From Rhizoclosmatium globosum (lineage: Eukaryota; Chytridiomycota; Chytridiomycetes; Chytridiales; Chytriomycetaceae), in NCBI GenBank assembly GCA_002104985.1, contig MCGO01000110.1, positions 62,001-126,000 on the forward strand: a stretch of DNA of 64,000 bases. Reading direction: 5' to 3'. Made by a program: the position numbers and the translations under genes. Under the pieces are notes generated by a model that did not search any database, had not been told where the DNA came from, and saw nothing but the letters and a program-made list of their open reading frames with translations. Below, in pieces: positions 1 to 11,133 of this stretch (position 1 is the first letter of the stretch; each line of letters starts with the position of its first letter).

Positions 1-1
1 T

Positions 2-3000
2 CCCATTTCAGATTCCGATCCTGATTTATTCTTGAATATTAGTTCTCCTCCATCGCAGTTCTTGTATCCCCAAGCTGCAAGTCCTATGCGAAGGCAAGAA
101 ATATCTGCTGCAAACATACCTGCTGCCGTTTCAGCTGCCTCTGTGCTTCTTGAAATGGAATCTATCGCAAACACATTTTCAAACGCGGCTCCTCATAGCC
201 AACCACCAATAAAACCATCTATCACAGCAGACCGTTTACCGCCCATCACGAACAGAATATCTTTGACTGCTCAAAGGCTTTCTGAAGTTCAAACCCCTCA
301 TCCAATACAACCACCACAACCGCCGGCTCAATTACAGCAGATTTCTGAGGATATGGCAACCACGAATCCACCCAACACTGTCTCAAGTCAACATCATAAC
401 AACAACAACTCCCAAAGAAATATAGCAACACATCTCCCTTCCTCCAACCATACCTCCCGCTTCCTCTACCAACAACCATTATCAGCCTCCAACCCCTCCC
501 ACGATCCCTCACCAAAAAGCAACCCTACCTCTCAACAACCCCACTATACATCACAAACCCCAACAGCCCCCTCGCAACCCCCACACAGACGCGTCGCATC
601 CGCCCGAACAGCTCGAGAACAAGACCACCACCAAACCCGCCACACTGAGAAAACACGCCAAAAAGCAGCCATCGCCGTCGTCAAAAACCACCTCAACTTT
701 GGAGCCTTCTCGCCAGAAGTCTCAAACACAGCTGCTGCCGTGAAACAAACCTCGAAAGGATCTTCTACATCTGGAAAGACTCAAAGCGCAGCTGCCGCTT
801 CCGTGTTTGACGAGAAGGAGGTTAGAAGGGTTATGGCTGTGCATGGGATGAGACTGTGGGGTGGTCCGAAAGGTAAGAACACTTTTGATTAACCCCTACT
901 TTTTTAATTGTCTTGGGGAGGGGGAAAAACTGATACTTTTTTTTTTGTATTACAGAACCGCGGTTTGATACGATCACGTCTCTGACTGCGCGACTCCTTT
1001 CCGCGGAAATATGTACAATCACAATCGTGGATACAGCCGCGGTGCGGTATTGGTCGCTTTCAGATACACCTACCTCAGCAGGGAAATATTTCCCGTTGAC
1101 AGCATCACAGGAGCCTTGGATGATTGATGAAGCCCGTGGAGATTCGTTTTGTCAGTATGTGATTCGTGAGGAGGATGGAGGGCTTGGTGGAGGTGCTGCA
1201 GCAGTTGCTGGTGGGAATTCGTCGAGTGGGAGTTCAGGTGGGTATGGAGGGTTTGTGGTTTTAGACGCGAGTCGGGAGGCGAGGTTTCGGGGGAGGGCTT
1301 TGGTTGCGAAGGGGTTGTGCTTTTATGCTGGGGCACCGTTGGTATTGAGGTAAGTCCGTGGATTGCTAAATCTGGTGGATTGTTGATTGTATGTCAGGTC
1401 CGGCGTCAAGATTGGTGCATTGAGTATACGAGGCCCAGCACGTACACACTTTACTTCGCAGGAAGCGAAAATCTTGCGGCAGATGACTGAATGGGCTATA
1501 GGCGAATTTGAACTGTACGTTGCGAAACGGGATCTGGACTTTCGGGAAAGTTTGCGACTTGCACAAGATCGGCTTGCTGAAATTCAAGAGGCAGTTCTAC
1601 GTGGAGCCAGCGGTACAAGTGGCGGAGACAAATGGACATGTGGGCGAGGAGTGGTCAAGAGTTGTATTGAGGTGGTCAAGGTTGCTGCAAAACTCAAGAA
1701 TGTCATGATATTGAAAATGAAAAAGAACACTGAGGGGTGAGTTGGCCTTTGAGCAACGAAGTGCTCTACTAACATACCCTTTGAGGATAATCCGATCAAC
1801 CGTATTTGCATTGGCTGATAAATGTGAAATCAAAGCCGGAGATGAAAAATTCACAGAATTGTGCCAAGCTACTCTGGATAAACCTGGTCCTGGGCCATAC
1901 CTTCTTGACCGTTCTCATTCTGTTGCGTCCCAACTTCAAGTGTGCAGATACATTGGAGAACACGTTCGACAGTCAGCAAGCGAGCTGATTTGGTCTCACG
2001 GAAGGCCTGTGGGCGTGATAGTTTTCTTTTTTGAAGGAACGTATCGGACTGTTTCAACATTGGACGAACAATTCTTGGTCTCGAGCGCAATCACGTTATC
2101 GAGGATATGGCAATACCTAGAAACGCAAGATTCGCTGTCAAAAAGCATGAATCCATCCACATATGCCACCCTGCTTGTAAACAGATTGAAACAATCAGCT
2201 GCAATCGCCAAACGCTTACAAAATAACAGCACTGTAACCGCAACAACGAAATCTCACTTTTCACTCTCCCGTACAACAACTCCGCCAATCAAGTCCTACT
2301 TTTCGTCACAATCAACTCTATACCAGTCCCAAAACTCTTTAGCAGTAACAACTCAATCTTCGCCCGAAACCCCTACTGGATCCACTCCACTCTTAGTCCT
2401 CCTTTGTGAGGCGATTCTGCCACCAGTGAAGGGAAACCTCGTCTCAGAGGCAACATCGAAAGCCTCGCTGAACGCCACGAACGCTTTGTTTCCCAACAGT
2501 GCCACAGGCCTTACCAGTAGTAACGCTCTTCATCGCGCATTTGGGAGCTCAAGAAGTCTCAAAAGCAAATCTGTGGAGTCGTTAGGAAGTACTACGCATA
2601 AACGGAATCAATCAACAACGGCTGGTGGGGTTGAAGAAGGGAAAGGGATTTGGGGAGGCACAACTGCGTCCACAAGTTTGACTCCGCGAGGAACTATTGA
2701 TTTATTGAGCGACTTTGCACAGATGGTGGAGGTTGTTGCTGGGCAAGTTGGAGTGCGGTGGGTTAAAAAGTGTGGATGTTTGTTTGGTGAGTTAACTGTT
2801 AGTATTTCTCAACACTTTGTTTATTTTTTGCCTTCAGTCGCGATTGTTGGACTTGATGATGAATCGTTGTCAAAAGGCATCACCATAGGATGTTCAAATT
2901 TGGTTGCTCTTGCAAAGAATCTGTCTCAAACTCTTGCTGAGTATGCAGGCGAAACAGGTATTGACGTAACCGCTCGTATTGGAATTCACGGGGAACTTGT

Positions 3001-3514
3001 GCCGTTCCATGTTGCAGAGAGTTTGGAAGCTGCCGAAAAAGCTTGGACCTTGTTAGGTTGAGAATTGTGTATTTGATTCAATTCCACTCATTTTCATACA
3101 GTCAACTTCGCATACCACCTTGAATGCACTTCGGAATCAACAATCATCGTTTCTGAATTTATTCACTCGAACCTTCCAGAACAGATTCAAAACTCGAGTT
3201 GTATTCAAAAGCAAACGTCGTACATTAGTGGCTTTGGAGCTGCCAAAATATACATGATACCAATTGATAGCTCGATGTCAATTGAGAATGAGGCAGAAAC
3301 GCAACAAGATTCTTTGGCCACGCTGGAGACAGATCAGCAATCTACGCGTAATAAGTTTTCCAGTTCTTGGTTTGGATTAGGAGGAAACTTGAGTAAAAGA
3401 AAAAAAGGCCGGCGTATACAGCCTTTTGACATATCTTCAGACTCGCGGACCTTCATTCAAGAAGACATTTCTGCATCAAGGGGTTCAATCGAGAAACGTT
3501 GCTCTATTATGTGA
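2..3514 (+). CDS. GAF domain protein with degenerate class III nucleotide cyclase domain and CaaX end (5' partial)
   Basis: Exons 2-872, 956-1349, 1398-1736, 1786-2786, 2838-3056 and 3102-3514 join in frame (about 1078 codons). A TTTCAG at 6-11 suggests an acceptor, so the true start lies upstream of the window. The first 280 residues are Pro/Gln/Ser-rich. Exons 2-3 form a GAF domain (begins RFDTITSLTARLLSAE; includes GVKIGALSIRGPARTHFTSQEA). After a Ser-rich linker, exons 4-6 follow the class III cyclase pattern: LLSDFAQMVE, VKKCGCLFVAIVGLDD, ARIGIHGE and VNFAYHLE..IIVSEF match the usual LLNDLF, IKTIGDAYM, RIGIHTG and VNTASRLE..I.VS. The metal-binding Asp of the GDAYM segment is replaced, so catalysis is doubtful. 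The protein ends CSIM, a farnesylation-type CaaX box. Family assignment of the cyclase part is inference from spaced motifs. Confidence 0.75.
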
Positions 3515-3629
3515 GCTGAAGACGATAGAAACATATAAAACGGAGATTACTTTCCTTTCAGTCTTTTTTTTGGAGGGGAACAATCTTAGACTGACAATTC
3601 TGTAACGACAAGAAAACTCCCGAAAAAAC

Positions 3630-4664
3630 ATGCTCGTTAAGAACTTCCTCTTCGCCGTCGCTGCGTCCCAGATCGCGGCTGCTTTTCCATCAGCAGATGC
3701 TAACGACGTTGATCTCGGAGGAGACCCCATCAAAGTTTTCTCACCCGACCACTTCCCCAACTAGTGTTCTTCGATCCCTGGGTACTACCCAGGTACTACC
3801 CAGGTACTACCCAGATCCTGGGGTAGGAGGGACCTGGGTACCCCTTTTCCTGAACGGGTACAATCAAAAAATATAATGGCACCATTTAAATAGCGTAACA
3901 CAACAAAATAAAGCAGTCCGAGCCCTCCCGTTCTTCATCATCACTTTCTTCCCAATACTGTCGCATTGGGTCATAACCATAGAGTAAGTCTGTATTGATG
4001 AAGCAGTACACAAGCATTGAAACCTTATTATTTCGAAGTCGGTTTCGTTTCTTTGAATGAATATGCAAGAATGCTTTCCACACACGCTGAGCAGCAACTA
4101 ATGATGTCAGGATTGTAAACACATGCTAGGCTATTTCGGCAAGCTCTGGATAGGTATGCTTTCGTTGAGTTGCCTAGAAGGTGTAAGGATGAATCAACGG
4201 TTGTTGGTGATCTTGAAGGTCAGGAAGTCTATCATTTTAAGGGAAACTTTCATCAGCACTTGCAAATTTATTGGACTGGCGAGATAGCAGATCTCCACTG
4301 GGGAGTCACGTTACTACCCAGGTACTCCCTGGGTACTCCCGTGGGTACTCCCTGGGTACGGGAATCAGGAGGGTACGGGAGCATCGAACTCTATCCCCAA
4401 CCTCGACGCTGTTCCTCAGGCAGCCGACTTTGCAGCAGCAGCCGTAGCATTCCCGGTGATTCCATGGCCATATAAGAGAAACCCAGACACCATTGAAGGA
4501 AAGGTGTGTTCCACCGCTGTGCGGCCCAGTTATGTGGGACACGACCTCTGGACAATACGTGTCTGCCATTTACAAGTGCATGAAATCTACTCAGTTATGG
4601 ACTCCAATTAGTATGTCTGTTGGAGGATGCTACATAGAGAGAAAGGGCACTTGTCCATTTTAAG
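3630..4664 (+). pseudogene. cysteine-rich small secreted protein, broken by insertion and frameshift
   Basis: The 5' half (3630 to about 3763) encodes a signal peptide (MLVKNFLFAVAASQIAAAFP) and stops at a TAG. The 3' half starts near 4378 and carries the family signature NPDTIEGK, then CGPVMW, SAIYKC and a terminal TCPF before the TAA at 4662-4664. The same signature is found in the intact paralogue at 12551-13000. The halves are separated by about 600 bp of foreign-looking DNA, and a one-base frameshift lies between NPDTIEGK and CGPVMW (about 4505-4520). Function of the family is unknown; it looks like a secreted cysteine-stabilised protein. Called a pseudogene because of two independent lesions. 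Confidence 0.7.
3775..4375 (-). mobile_element. hAT-like transposon remnant with palindromic repeat clusters at both ends
   Basis: Both ends carry clustered palindromic CCTGGGTAC/TACCCAGG units (about 3778-3847 and 4312-4372). Inside, a minus-strand reading frame (4122 to about 3890) contains AAQRVWKAFLHIHSKKRNRL followed by KVSMLVYCFIN, the pattern of the C-terminal dimerisation region of hAT-family transposases (..ERvFS..HSK.RNRL....LvyiyiN). No catalytic core is visible, so it is a fragment. It sits within the secreted-protein pseudogene, which it appears to have split. Target-site duplication could not be fixed by eye. Confidence 0.5.
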
Positions 4665-4787
4665 AGACTTCTTTACTTCTTTATAAATAGTTTTTCTCGA
4701 GTCTGAACATAGAATAAACTTCTTTGGCGATATTTTAATAGAATCATGTAATAAAGCAAAGAGCGAAAAAGTTGCTCCTTTCAAATT
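4665..4787. other. non-coding, AT-rich 3' flank of the secreted-protein pseudogene
   Basis: Short AT-rich stretch; no gene or RNA seen. Confidence 0.5.
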
Positions 4788-4867
4788 TCAAATTCAAATT
4801 CAAATTCAAATTCAAATTCAAATTCAAATTCAAATTCAAATTCAAATTCAAATTCAAATTCAAATTC
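4788..4867. repeat. (CAAATT)n microsatellite, about 13 units
   Basis: Near-perfect hexamer array on the + strand. The 225 bp that follow (4868-5092) hold a minus-strand frame without a recognisable domain, then the reverse-complement-type array (TTTTGAA)n at 5093-5131. The intervening piece may therefore be a fragment of another retroelement copy with its tail, in inverted orientation to the LINE tail. Confidence 0.85.
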
Positions 4868-5092
4868 CAATCCAAACCTTCCATATTGCAGCACTAAAGT
4901 CAACAGCTAGGTTTGAGAGATAATCATTCTTTGTCTTGACAAAAACCTTCTTGTTGCCACAGTGACCAAGTAGATGAATGTGGATTGTACATCGGGGCAA
5001 TGAATTGGAAGGTCGTATCACCAAAAGGCACTCTTTTGAATTCATCTGTGTCTATTTCAGGCCATCAACAACAGCAAGGATGTTTGTCTTGG

Positions 5093-5131
5093 TTTTTGAA
5101 TTTTGAATTTTGAATTTTGAATTTTGAATTT
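5093..5131 (-). repeat. (TTTTGAA)n tail array of the LINE
   Basis: Five tandem heptamers followed by a T run, directly beyond the 3' end of the minus-strand LINE ORF2. Non-LTR elements of several clades end in short tandem repeats rather than poly(A); this is the likely 3' tail. Confidence 0.7.
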
Positions 5132-5204
5132 TTTTTTTCCGATCCAATTTTTGTTTTTTATTGAAATAACTCAAATATATCTAATGCCAATCTAAAAATA
5201 ATCC

Positions 5205-8200
5205 TCAATAGTAAAAATCTTCCTCCATTTTGCTGACTATATTACGGGCCAAAGCATGCTGAAGCGCAAATAGTATACGACGATAAACAACAGCTACCGA
5301 CACAGATTCTCGAATAACTTCCCGCTGCATCATCAAGCCACGCAACTTTTCTAAAAACTGTATAGAGCTCTTGCCTAACCCACCAGTAGTATCCAATACA
5401 AAGGGGACAAACTCTAGACCAATAGACTGACAACCCGACAAATACTTTTCATTCTTTGTAGATTCCCGTCCACGAACAGCATTTCCAACCTTAAATCCCA
5501 CCAGGCCACGTGAGGTAAGTGGATGAACAACACTGATATCCACACAAACAGTTTTCCCATCATAAAAGTCATAGACTAGAAGATCAGCTGGCCAAAGATC
5601 TCCTGAACTTGAAGGCAGGCGAACTTCGCCATTCTCCCGACAAAGGATTCCAACTTGACGAACCAGAGCAGCCAAAGTATCTCTTAAGAAATTATGTCTA
5701 CTCCAAGAGCCTGAGTGACCCCCACAGCAGAAAGCATGATCACCAAACAAATCCATCACATGTTCACAATGACGACAACGACGACGGCCTGTATAGAGCG
5801 GCATGAGAAGGCGATAGCGGAGGATAGCACGGTATTCTACAGGAGACATAACCAAGTGCAGACCTTCCATTGGAAGAGCCAACAAGAACGACGATGCATG
5901 TTGCTGGGTAAATGATTGAAGTAAAGCCTGATGACGAGGGAGAAACCGTCCTGTGGACTTGTCAAACCAACGCAAATCATTTCCAGATGTTGCCAAGAAC
6001 TCCTTGTGAAGAACTGAATTGAAGACTCCCGCCAAATGTTTTTGTGTTGGAGAGGTGGAGGATGAGACTTCATTATGGAGAACATCAACAGAGGGGTAAG
6101 ACAAGCGGGATGAAAGAGAGACAAGTACTGAATCAAACATAGGACCAAAAGGAGACAGACCAGATGATGACAAGATGGCAGACTGAAGAGGGGCTGTAGA
6201 CAGAACAGAGGCTACATAGGCATAATGAACAAGGTGAGAAGCCTGAGAGATTCCAAGGCCCCCAGATGACAGAGGTAAACCGGTAAGCAAGAACTGGAAA
6301 TCAGAAAGACTGCACCCAACAATATTTGTCAGAGCCTTACGAAGAACTGCATCAAAGTCTGAGACTCCCCTAGATACTACAGAAGGGTGCATTGTGCGCA
6401 ATGCATACACCAGCTTAGGGATCCCTAAACAAGCACGAAGCAAAAGAAGCTGACATTGCGGATCATGCAGGGAAACTAGCGACTCAATTGCAGAGGAACA
6501 TTTGGATACACGACGGCAAAACTGAGCCTCATAAAACGAAGGGTTTCCAGACACTGCCCCACCAAGAAGCTTGACACCACTTTCTGGCTGGACCTGGATG
6601 ATACCTGGAGGGAACAGGCTTCTTCGAGGGTCAAAAGTTGGCCAATATACTTCACATTTAAACGGATTAGCATGCAGTCCAAGAGATGGTCCCTCACGAG
6701 TTATAACATCAAAGGCAGCAACCATTTGAAGAGTGTCTCCATGAAGAGTCCAGTCATCCATAATAGCACCCGTATGCATAACCTGGCACTGATTATACAC
6801 AGACTTCTGAAGAACAGCAAGCACAAGACAGAATAACAATGGGCCAAGGGGATCCCCCTGCTGAACTCCAGTGCAAGATCCAAATGATTTATCCCCAACA
6901 AAGAGCCAGCTCTTACAGCCATATGTATATCCCACCCAGTTCAGCAGAATAGGACACATTTCACGTACTTGTGCAAACATAGCTTCCCGAGACACCAAAT
7001 TGAAGGCATTTTGAAAGTCAACGAAAAGGAGACATTCAAGCAATTCAGCTCTCTCAGCAACAATACGGTTAAATGCGTGAAGAACAGCTTCCACTCCCCC
7101 AGAAATAGCAACCCCATATTGATGAACGCTTTGCAAATACTGAGACATAGGAAGCTTAACTCGTGCCATACCCAGCTTTGAGACAAGTCTACGCAAAATC
7201 ATTCCCACTGCAATAGGTCGTACATCATTGTCAGGCTTTTTAAGGGGTGTCAATCCAGCTGAGGCTATGTATGGAGCAATTGAGGGAGGGGCTAGTCCTC
7301 CAAAGAGCAAATCACAGACTGTGGTAAGTGCATCAAGAAGGCGGGGGCCAGCACCACCTGCCGCAGAATGGAGCATATCAATCAAGTGGGTTGCACGCAA
7401 ACCATCACGTCCAGGAGCTGTTCCTTTAGCAAAAGTCATCAAAGCAGCTTTGACCTGGTCAACACTAAAATGTGAATGAGAGCCAATAAGATTAGGATGA
7501 CAAAGGGGGACTTCATTCTGAGGATGCTTAGCCAGGAGCTTTTCCATAACCTCTGATGATGCTGAGTGAACACCTGATGACTGCAAGACTTTAATAGCTG
7601 CTGAAAATCCGTCAGCTTCTGTTTACAGCGGCTTGCAAGTACTGATTCACTGGGTTGGTTTGACTTAAAGACCACTTGTGCAGAAACACTTTCCAGTGCT
7701 TCTACATACAACTTCCGCTGACCTGCAGTCCCTTCTTTCCTCCAAACTGCAACTCTTGAATTAACTATAGTGCCCAAACGAGAAGCGCGCTGGCTTTTTC
7801 GTAATGTATGAAGGCTGGAAGGGAGGACCCGGCGGAGAATGCAGACTGGGAAGAGCAGTAACCTAATCCACATTCCAACATCATCAGGCTGGGCACCAAC
7901 AGACTCTAATAACTCAGTGTAAAGCTCAGAACAGACAAGACGTGACCCTTTCGGGACACTAGCCATTGTTGGAACTCCAGCTTGAAGCATTGCCTCCAAT
8001 TCAGTTAACCCCAAAGGAGTATCACACACAGGCACTTGAGGGTCAGCATCAATAGGTAGAGCTTGAAACAAAGGGGAAACTATTCCCTCCTTGCAGACAG
8101 GAGAAAAGGTGCACTCTGGACCAGAGCAAACATTGCGTTTTGTGAGTGTGTTGAAATGGAAACAACGAGGGCAAAACCACCGATTAACCCAAAATAGGAC

Positions 8201-8740
8201 CTGCTCCAAGTATGAAGAGAAACCTGGCACCAAGCGCTGGCTCTCTAACCATTTACTTGAGATAAATTTCTTGTTTGAAGTCAACATATGATTAAGCAAG
8301 CTAGGAACCCGAAATCCTTGTGCAGACCGAGGGTTACGGCATTTATGCAATGCTTGAAATGGACATGGAGTATTTTCAGGAGCTGGGCCAATCTGCAAAA
8401 AAGGAGCATCAACATCTATGTGCGATGAAGAAAGGGAACGATACGGGACCTCAGCGGGAAGGCAGTTACTGCCGGACCTTCCCACTTTTGGCATAATTAT
8501 CACATCTAGGAGCTCGGTCCTGTACATTCCCACTGTCCTGTACATTCCCACTGGCAAAGCGAACATCATCAAGTACTGCAGCTTCATATTCAGATCTAGA
8601 GACTTGCAAACCAGCCCAACTGCTGGAGCCAACATTGTTGAGCCGATGTACACCACAGGCATCACCACCTGGAACCCTCCCAAACACATCACCAAAATCC
8701 TCAGCACCACCCTCAGCACCACCCTCCATACATTCATCAA
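5205..8740 (-). pseudogene. LINE ORF2: reverse transcriptase plus restriction-like endonuclease, frameshifted
   Basis: Two overlapping frames make up ORF2. The upstream frame (8740-7439) has a cysteine cluster (WFCPRCFHFNTLTKRN..C) near 8190. The downstream frame (7586-5205) has RT motifs LLFVDFQNAF (A), GVQQGDPLGPLLF (B) and IMDDWTLHGD (C; usually Y/F-ADD), then CRHCEH..GDHAFCC..RHNFLRD and PADLLV..VCVDIS, a PD-(D/E)XK-type endonuclease layout. Homologous sense passes from one frame to the other near 7600-7620, where the second frame has a TAA just upstream, so a one-base lesion (or programmed shift) separates them. The first 70 residues of the upstream frame may also be out of frame, since the neighbouring frame there (to about 8466) looks more protein-like. 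Probably inactive. Confidence 0.75.
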
Positions 8741-8791
8741 ACAACTTCATGCTCTCAACCTCATCAGGGCTACCATTTCCTGTAACAGAAT

Positions 8792-9886
8792 TTAGCTGTT
8801 TGATGCCTCCACAACCATGTTCTGAAAGTCTGCTTCGATCTTTGCCAGAATGTGGTGCATACGCTTGCTGTACTGACGACGAGACAAAGAGTCCTTTGGA
8901 CCCGAGAAGCGTAGACCCTCCTTCACAACTAACTTCTGGATTTCTGGGATCAGATTCATAAGTGCAGCCACATCTGTTTCCGGAGAGCGCGACCATGCAA
9001 AACAACGAGCACGACGAGTCACTGCTGCCTTCTTTGCCTCTTCGTTGGACTGAAGTCCCATCTGGAGCAATGGGTTGAAATCCACTTTCACTCTCAACTT
9101 CCATGTCTTCTGCAGAATTTCCACACAAGCTTGACTCATCATAACTTCTGCTGCTTTTGTTCCAATCAGAGATACAAACATTGGGGCTGAACCAGTTGCT
9201 GCTGTCAGAAGACCCCTCACCACATCCACTAATGTCGAATCCTTCAGTACTGCCTGAGAGATGGCTGGAAGCTCGACAAGTACCATAGTCTGCGGAGGAA
9301 GTGCTTCTCTTGGTACTGGAATGTACTGCGCTGCCTCCCACTTGCCTGCAAAGGTCGTAGCTACTTCGAACTGCTTCTGCCTGGCTGCTGCCACTTCCTG
9401 GGCTTTCTTCTGCTTCTCTGTCAAGATTCGCGCTCTCTGATTTGCTCTTCGGGCTACAGCACCGAAGGACTCGGCTGCTGGTTGGATTTTCTGAGATGAC
9501 AATGGGGGAAACTCCTGCAGATCTACTGTCCCTGCTGCTTCCTCCGGCTTCCTGCGAGCTACAAGTTCCTCTCGCAAGCGTTTGTTCTCTTCTGTCAAGC
9601 GCTGGTTCTCGCTCTTCAAGGAGGCAAGATCTGCCTTCATCTGATCTAATTCTGCGTAGCGGGAGGAAAGCACTTCCAGTTGCTTTTCCATCGATTCGAG
9701 TCTTGTTGTCCATTCCGATTCCGTTGGCATAGGTTCGGCGATGGGTTTGCGTTTGCGTTGGATTGGTTCGGTCACTTTGTCTTTTTGTTTGTTTATCCAA
9801 AATGAATTTGAATTTGAATTTGAATTTTGAAAGGGCAACTTTTTTGCTTTTTGCTTTAAAAAAAAACCGCAAAATTGAGAGTCCAT
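8792..9886 (-). CDS. LINE ORF1 protein with coiled coil
   Basis: A 364-residue frame upstream of ORF2. After a leader containing NSNSNSNS (encoded by the AAATTC repeat), residues about 55-110 form a heptad-rich coiled coil (LESMEKQLEVLSSRYAELDQ onward, ending near LREELVARRK), as in many LINE ORF1 nucleic-acid chaperones. The middle is globular with no motif I recognise; no zinc knuckle is seen. The natural start may be the later ATG of MPTESEW, since the first 50 residues are encoded by repeat-like DNA. Role in RNP formation is inferred from position. Confidence 0.65.
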   Translation of the reverse strand: MDSQFCGFFLKQKAKKLPFQNSNSNSNSFWINKQKDKVTEPIQRKRKPIAEPMPTESEWTTRLESMEKQLEVLSSRYAELDQMKADLASLKSENQRLTEENKRLREELVARRKPEEAAGTVDLQEFPPLSSQKIQPAAESFGAVARRANQRARILTEKQKKAQEVAAARQKQFEVATTFAGKWEAAQYIPVPREALPPQTMVLVELPAISQAVLKDSTLVDVVRGLLTAATGSAPMFVSLIGTKAAEVMMSQACVEILQKTWKLRVKVDFNPLLQMGLQSNEEAKKAAVTRRARCFAWSRSPETDVAALMNLIPEIQKLVVKEGLRFSGPKDSLSRRQYSKRMHHILAKIEADFQNMVVEASNS

Positions 9887-9903
9887 TCATTGAAGTATAT
9901 TAT

Positions 9904-11133
9904 TCAAAGCAACAAAACCAATAAAATGAAGATGATCGTACTAAATCTTAGAACCATTGCGTTCGATTTTGTACTTTCAGTCCTGGCCTTTGTTGCCGCA
10001 GTTGCCACGACGTTAGTGGCACCTGTTTGAGCTGACTGAGTTAAGGTCCATTGAGTGGGTTCTACAACGTCGGCACTCGTTAGGGTTGCAGTTGCTTTCG
10101 TCAAGCTACCACTTAGAATTTGCCCAGGGGTGGGGACAGCTCCGCCAGCAACAGTACCTTCTGCGAACAAGTTGGCGTGAACACTAATGTCAAGGTGGAA
10201 CGCCACCAAGGCAGCACGATTTTGTCCCACAGTTGTCATTTTCTGGAACGACTCTTGATATTGCCTAAAAAAGGCGGCTTCGTCATTTGCATAGAGCTCG
10301 TAAATGGGTCGTAATTCTGGGTCATTTGCCATATTACAATCAATATTGAGGCGGCAGTTTCCATTCAAACTTTGTTTGAAGATGTCGTTATCAAAGACGC
10401 CTGGAGTTCTGTCGAAAGCCTCAAATGTTTGCTTTGTTGCATGGGGAGAAATAGCTGCGTGAACACCGCCGAGCGAATGGCTGCCTGAAACGAGTGCAAC
10501 CATGTCTTCATTGGAGAAACCCAGGCGACGAAGCTTTTGCTTGATTACTTGGTACGAATCAAGTAAATCGTCAGGCAAATCTGCGGGTATGCTCTTGAAG
10601 GAAGTGGGAGGAGCATCAACCCTCCCTTTGAGAAAATCAAAGGCAGGTCCGCCGCAGTGTGTCACCGTGACTTGAGCAGCCAGTGCAATATAATCTGCGT
10701 TACTGTATGGAAACTTGGCTTTTGGTGCAAATCGCATGGCAATGGACTGACCAATGCCGGCATTTTCAGTTTGATTCAGGAAGGAGCCGAGAAGGCCAGC
10801 AACAGGCTGACCAGTGGCAGGATCGTACTTGCCGATGTCATGGAATGCAGCACGGAGCCAAAGAGCGGCCAGACCACGAGACGGTGAATCTTCTGGCAGG
10901 TCAGGACTGATCGGAGTACAGCCATCAACTCCAACAAGGTGCTCCTCAAATGCTGACATGAACTCTGGTAGAGTACCTTGCCGGAATGTGTGGGCCCCAA
11001 ACGTGAGGATCTGTGTCTCTGCCGCCATGTTCGTGGGAATGAGAAAACGAAACGGAGATGGACTGATTGTTGCGATGGAGATGAGGGGATTTTGCGACAA
11101 AGGTGAGTCACTTTCCAACAGGAGTTGAACCAT
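9904..11133 (-). CDS. plant-type heme peroxidase, probably cell-surface anchored
   Basis: A 409-residue intronless frame of the catalase-peroxidase/ascorbate-peroxidase superfamily. The distal heme site is LRAAFHDIGKYD (Arg and His), and the proximal His lies in SGSHSLGGVHA. The C-terminus is Ser/Thr/Ala-rich and ends in a hydrophobic stretch after basic residues, consistent with a GPI signal or tail anchor. No good signal peptide follows the first ATG; MAAETQ (ATG at 11028) is an alternative start. The gene is divergent from the X325 copper-protein gene, and a LINE abuts its 3' end. Fungal class I/II-like peroxidases of this kind reduce H2O2 with organic donors; the substrate here is unknown. 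Confidence 0.85.
   Translation of the reverse strand: MVQLLLESDSPLSQNPLISIATISPSPFRFLIPTNMAAETQILTFGAHTFRQGTLPEFMSAFEEHLVGVDGCTPISPDLPEDSPSRGLAALWLRAAFHDIGKYDPATGQPVAGLLGSFLNQTENAGIGQSIAMRFAPKAKFPYSNADYIALAAQVTVTHCGGPAFDFLKGRVDAPPTSFKSIPADLPDDLLDSYQVIKQKLRRLGFSNEDMVALVSGSHSLGGVHAAISPHATKQTFEAFDRTPGVFDNDIFKQSLNGNCRLNIDCNMANDPELRPIYELYANDEAAFFRQYQESFQKMTTVGQNRAALVAFHLDISVHANLFAEGTVAGGAVPTPGQILSGSLTKATATLTSADVVEPTQWTLTQSAQTGATNVVATAATKARTESTKSNAMVLRFSTIIFILLVLLL

Larger units (their letters stand above)
5093..9895 (-). mobile_element. non-LTR retrotransposon (LINE) with ORF1, RT and restriction-like endonuclease
   Basis: One element on the minus strand: ORF1 at 9886-8792, ORF2 at 8740-5205, then the short-repeat tail. 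Reverse transcriptase is followed by a zinc-binding/PD-(D/E)XK-type region rather than preceded by an APE endonuclease, which places it with the restriction-like-endonuclease (R2/NeSL/CRE-type) groups. The 5' end lies within a few bases of the peroxidase stop codon (9904). A (GAATTT)n run at about 9797-9829, the same repeat type as the tail, lies inside the ORF1 leader. This suggests insertion into, or recombination with, a tail-like microsatellite. Confidence 0.85.

Noticed and set aside
4788..5131. CRISPR-like array
   Set aside because: Units are contiguous 6-7 bp microsatellites with no spacers; eukaryotic context.
8466..9890. 474-codon minus-strand frame across LINE ORF1
   Set aside because: Ser/Gly-rich shadow of ORF1 in another frame; the coiled coil and domain sense are in the 8792-9886 frame. 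Only its last part (about 8466-8790) might belong to ORF2.
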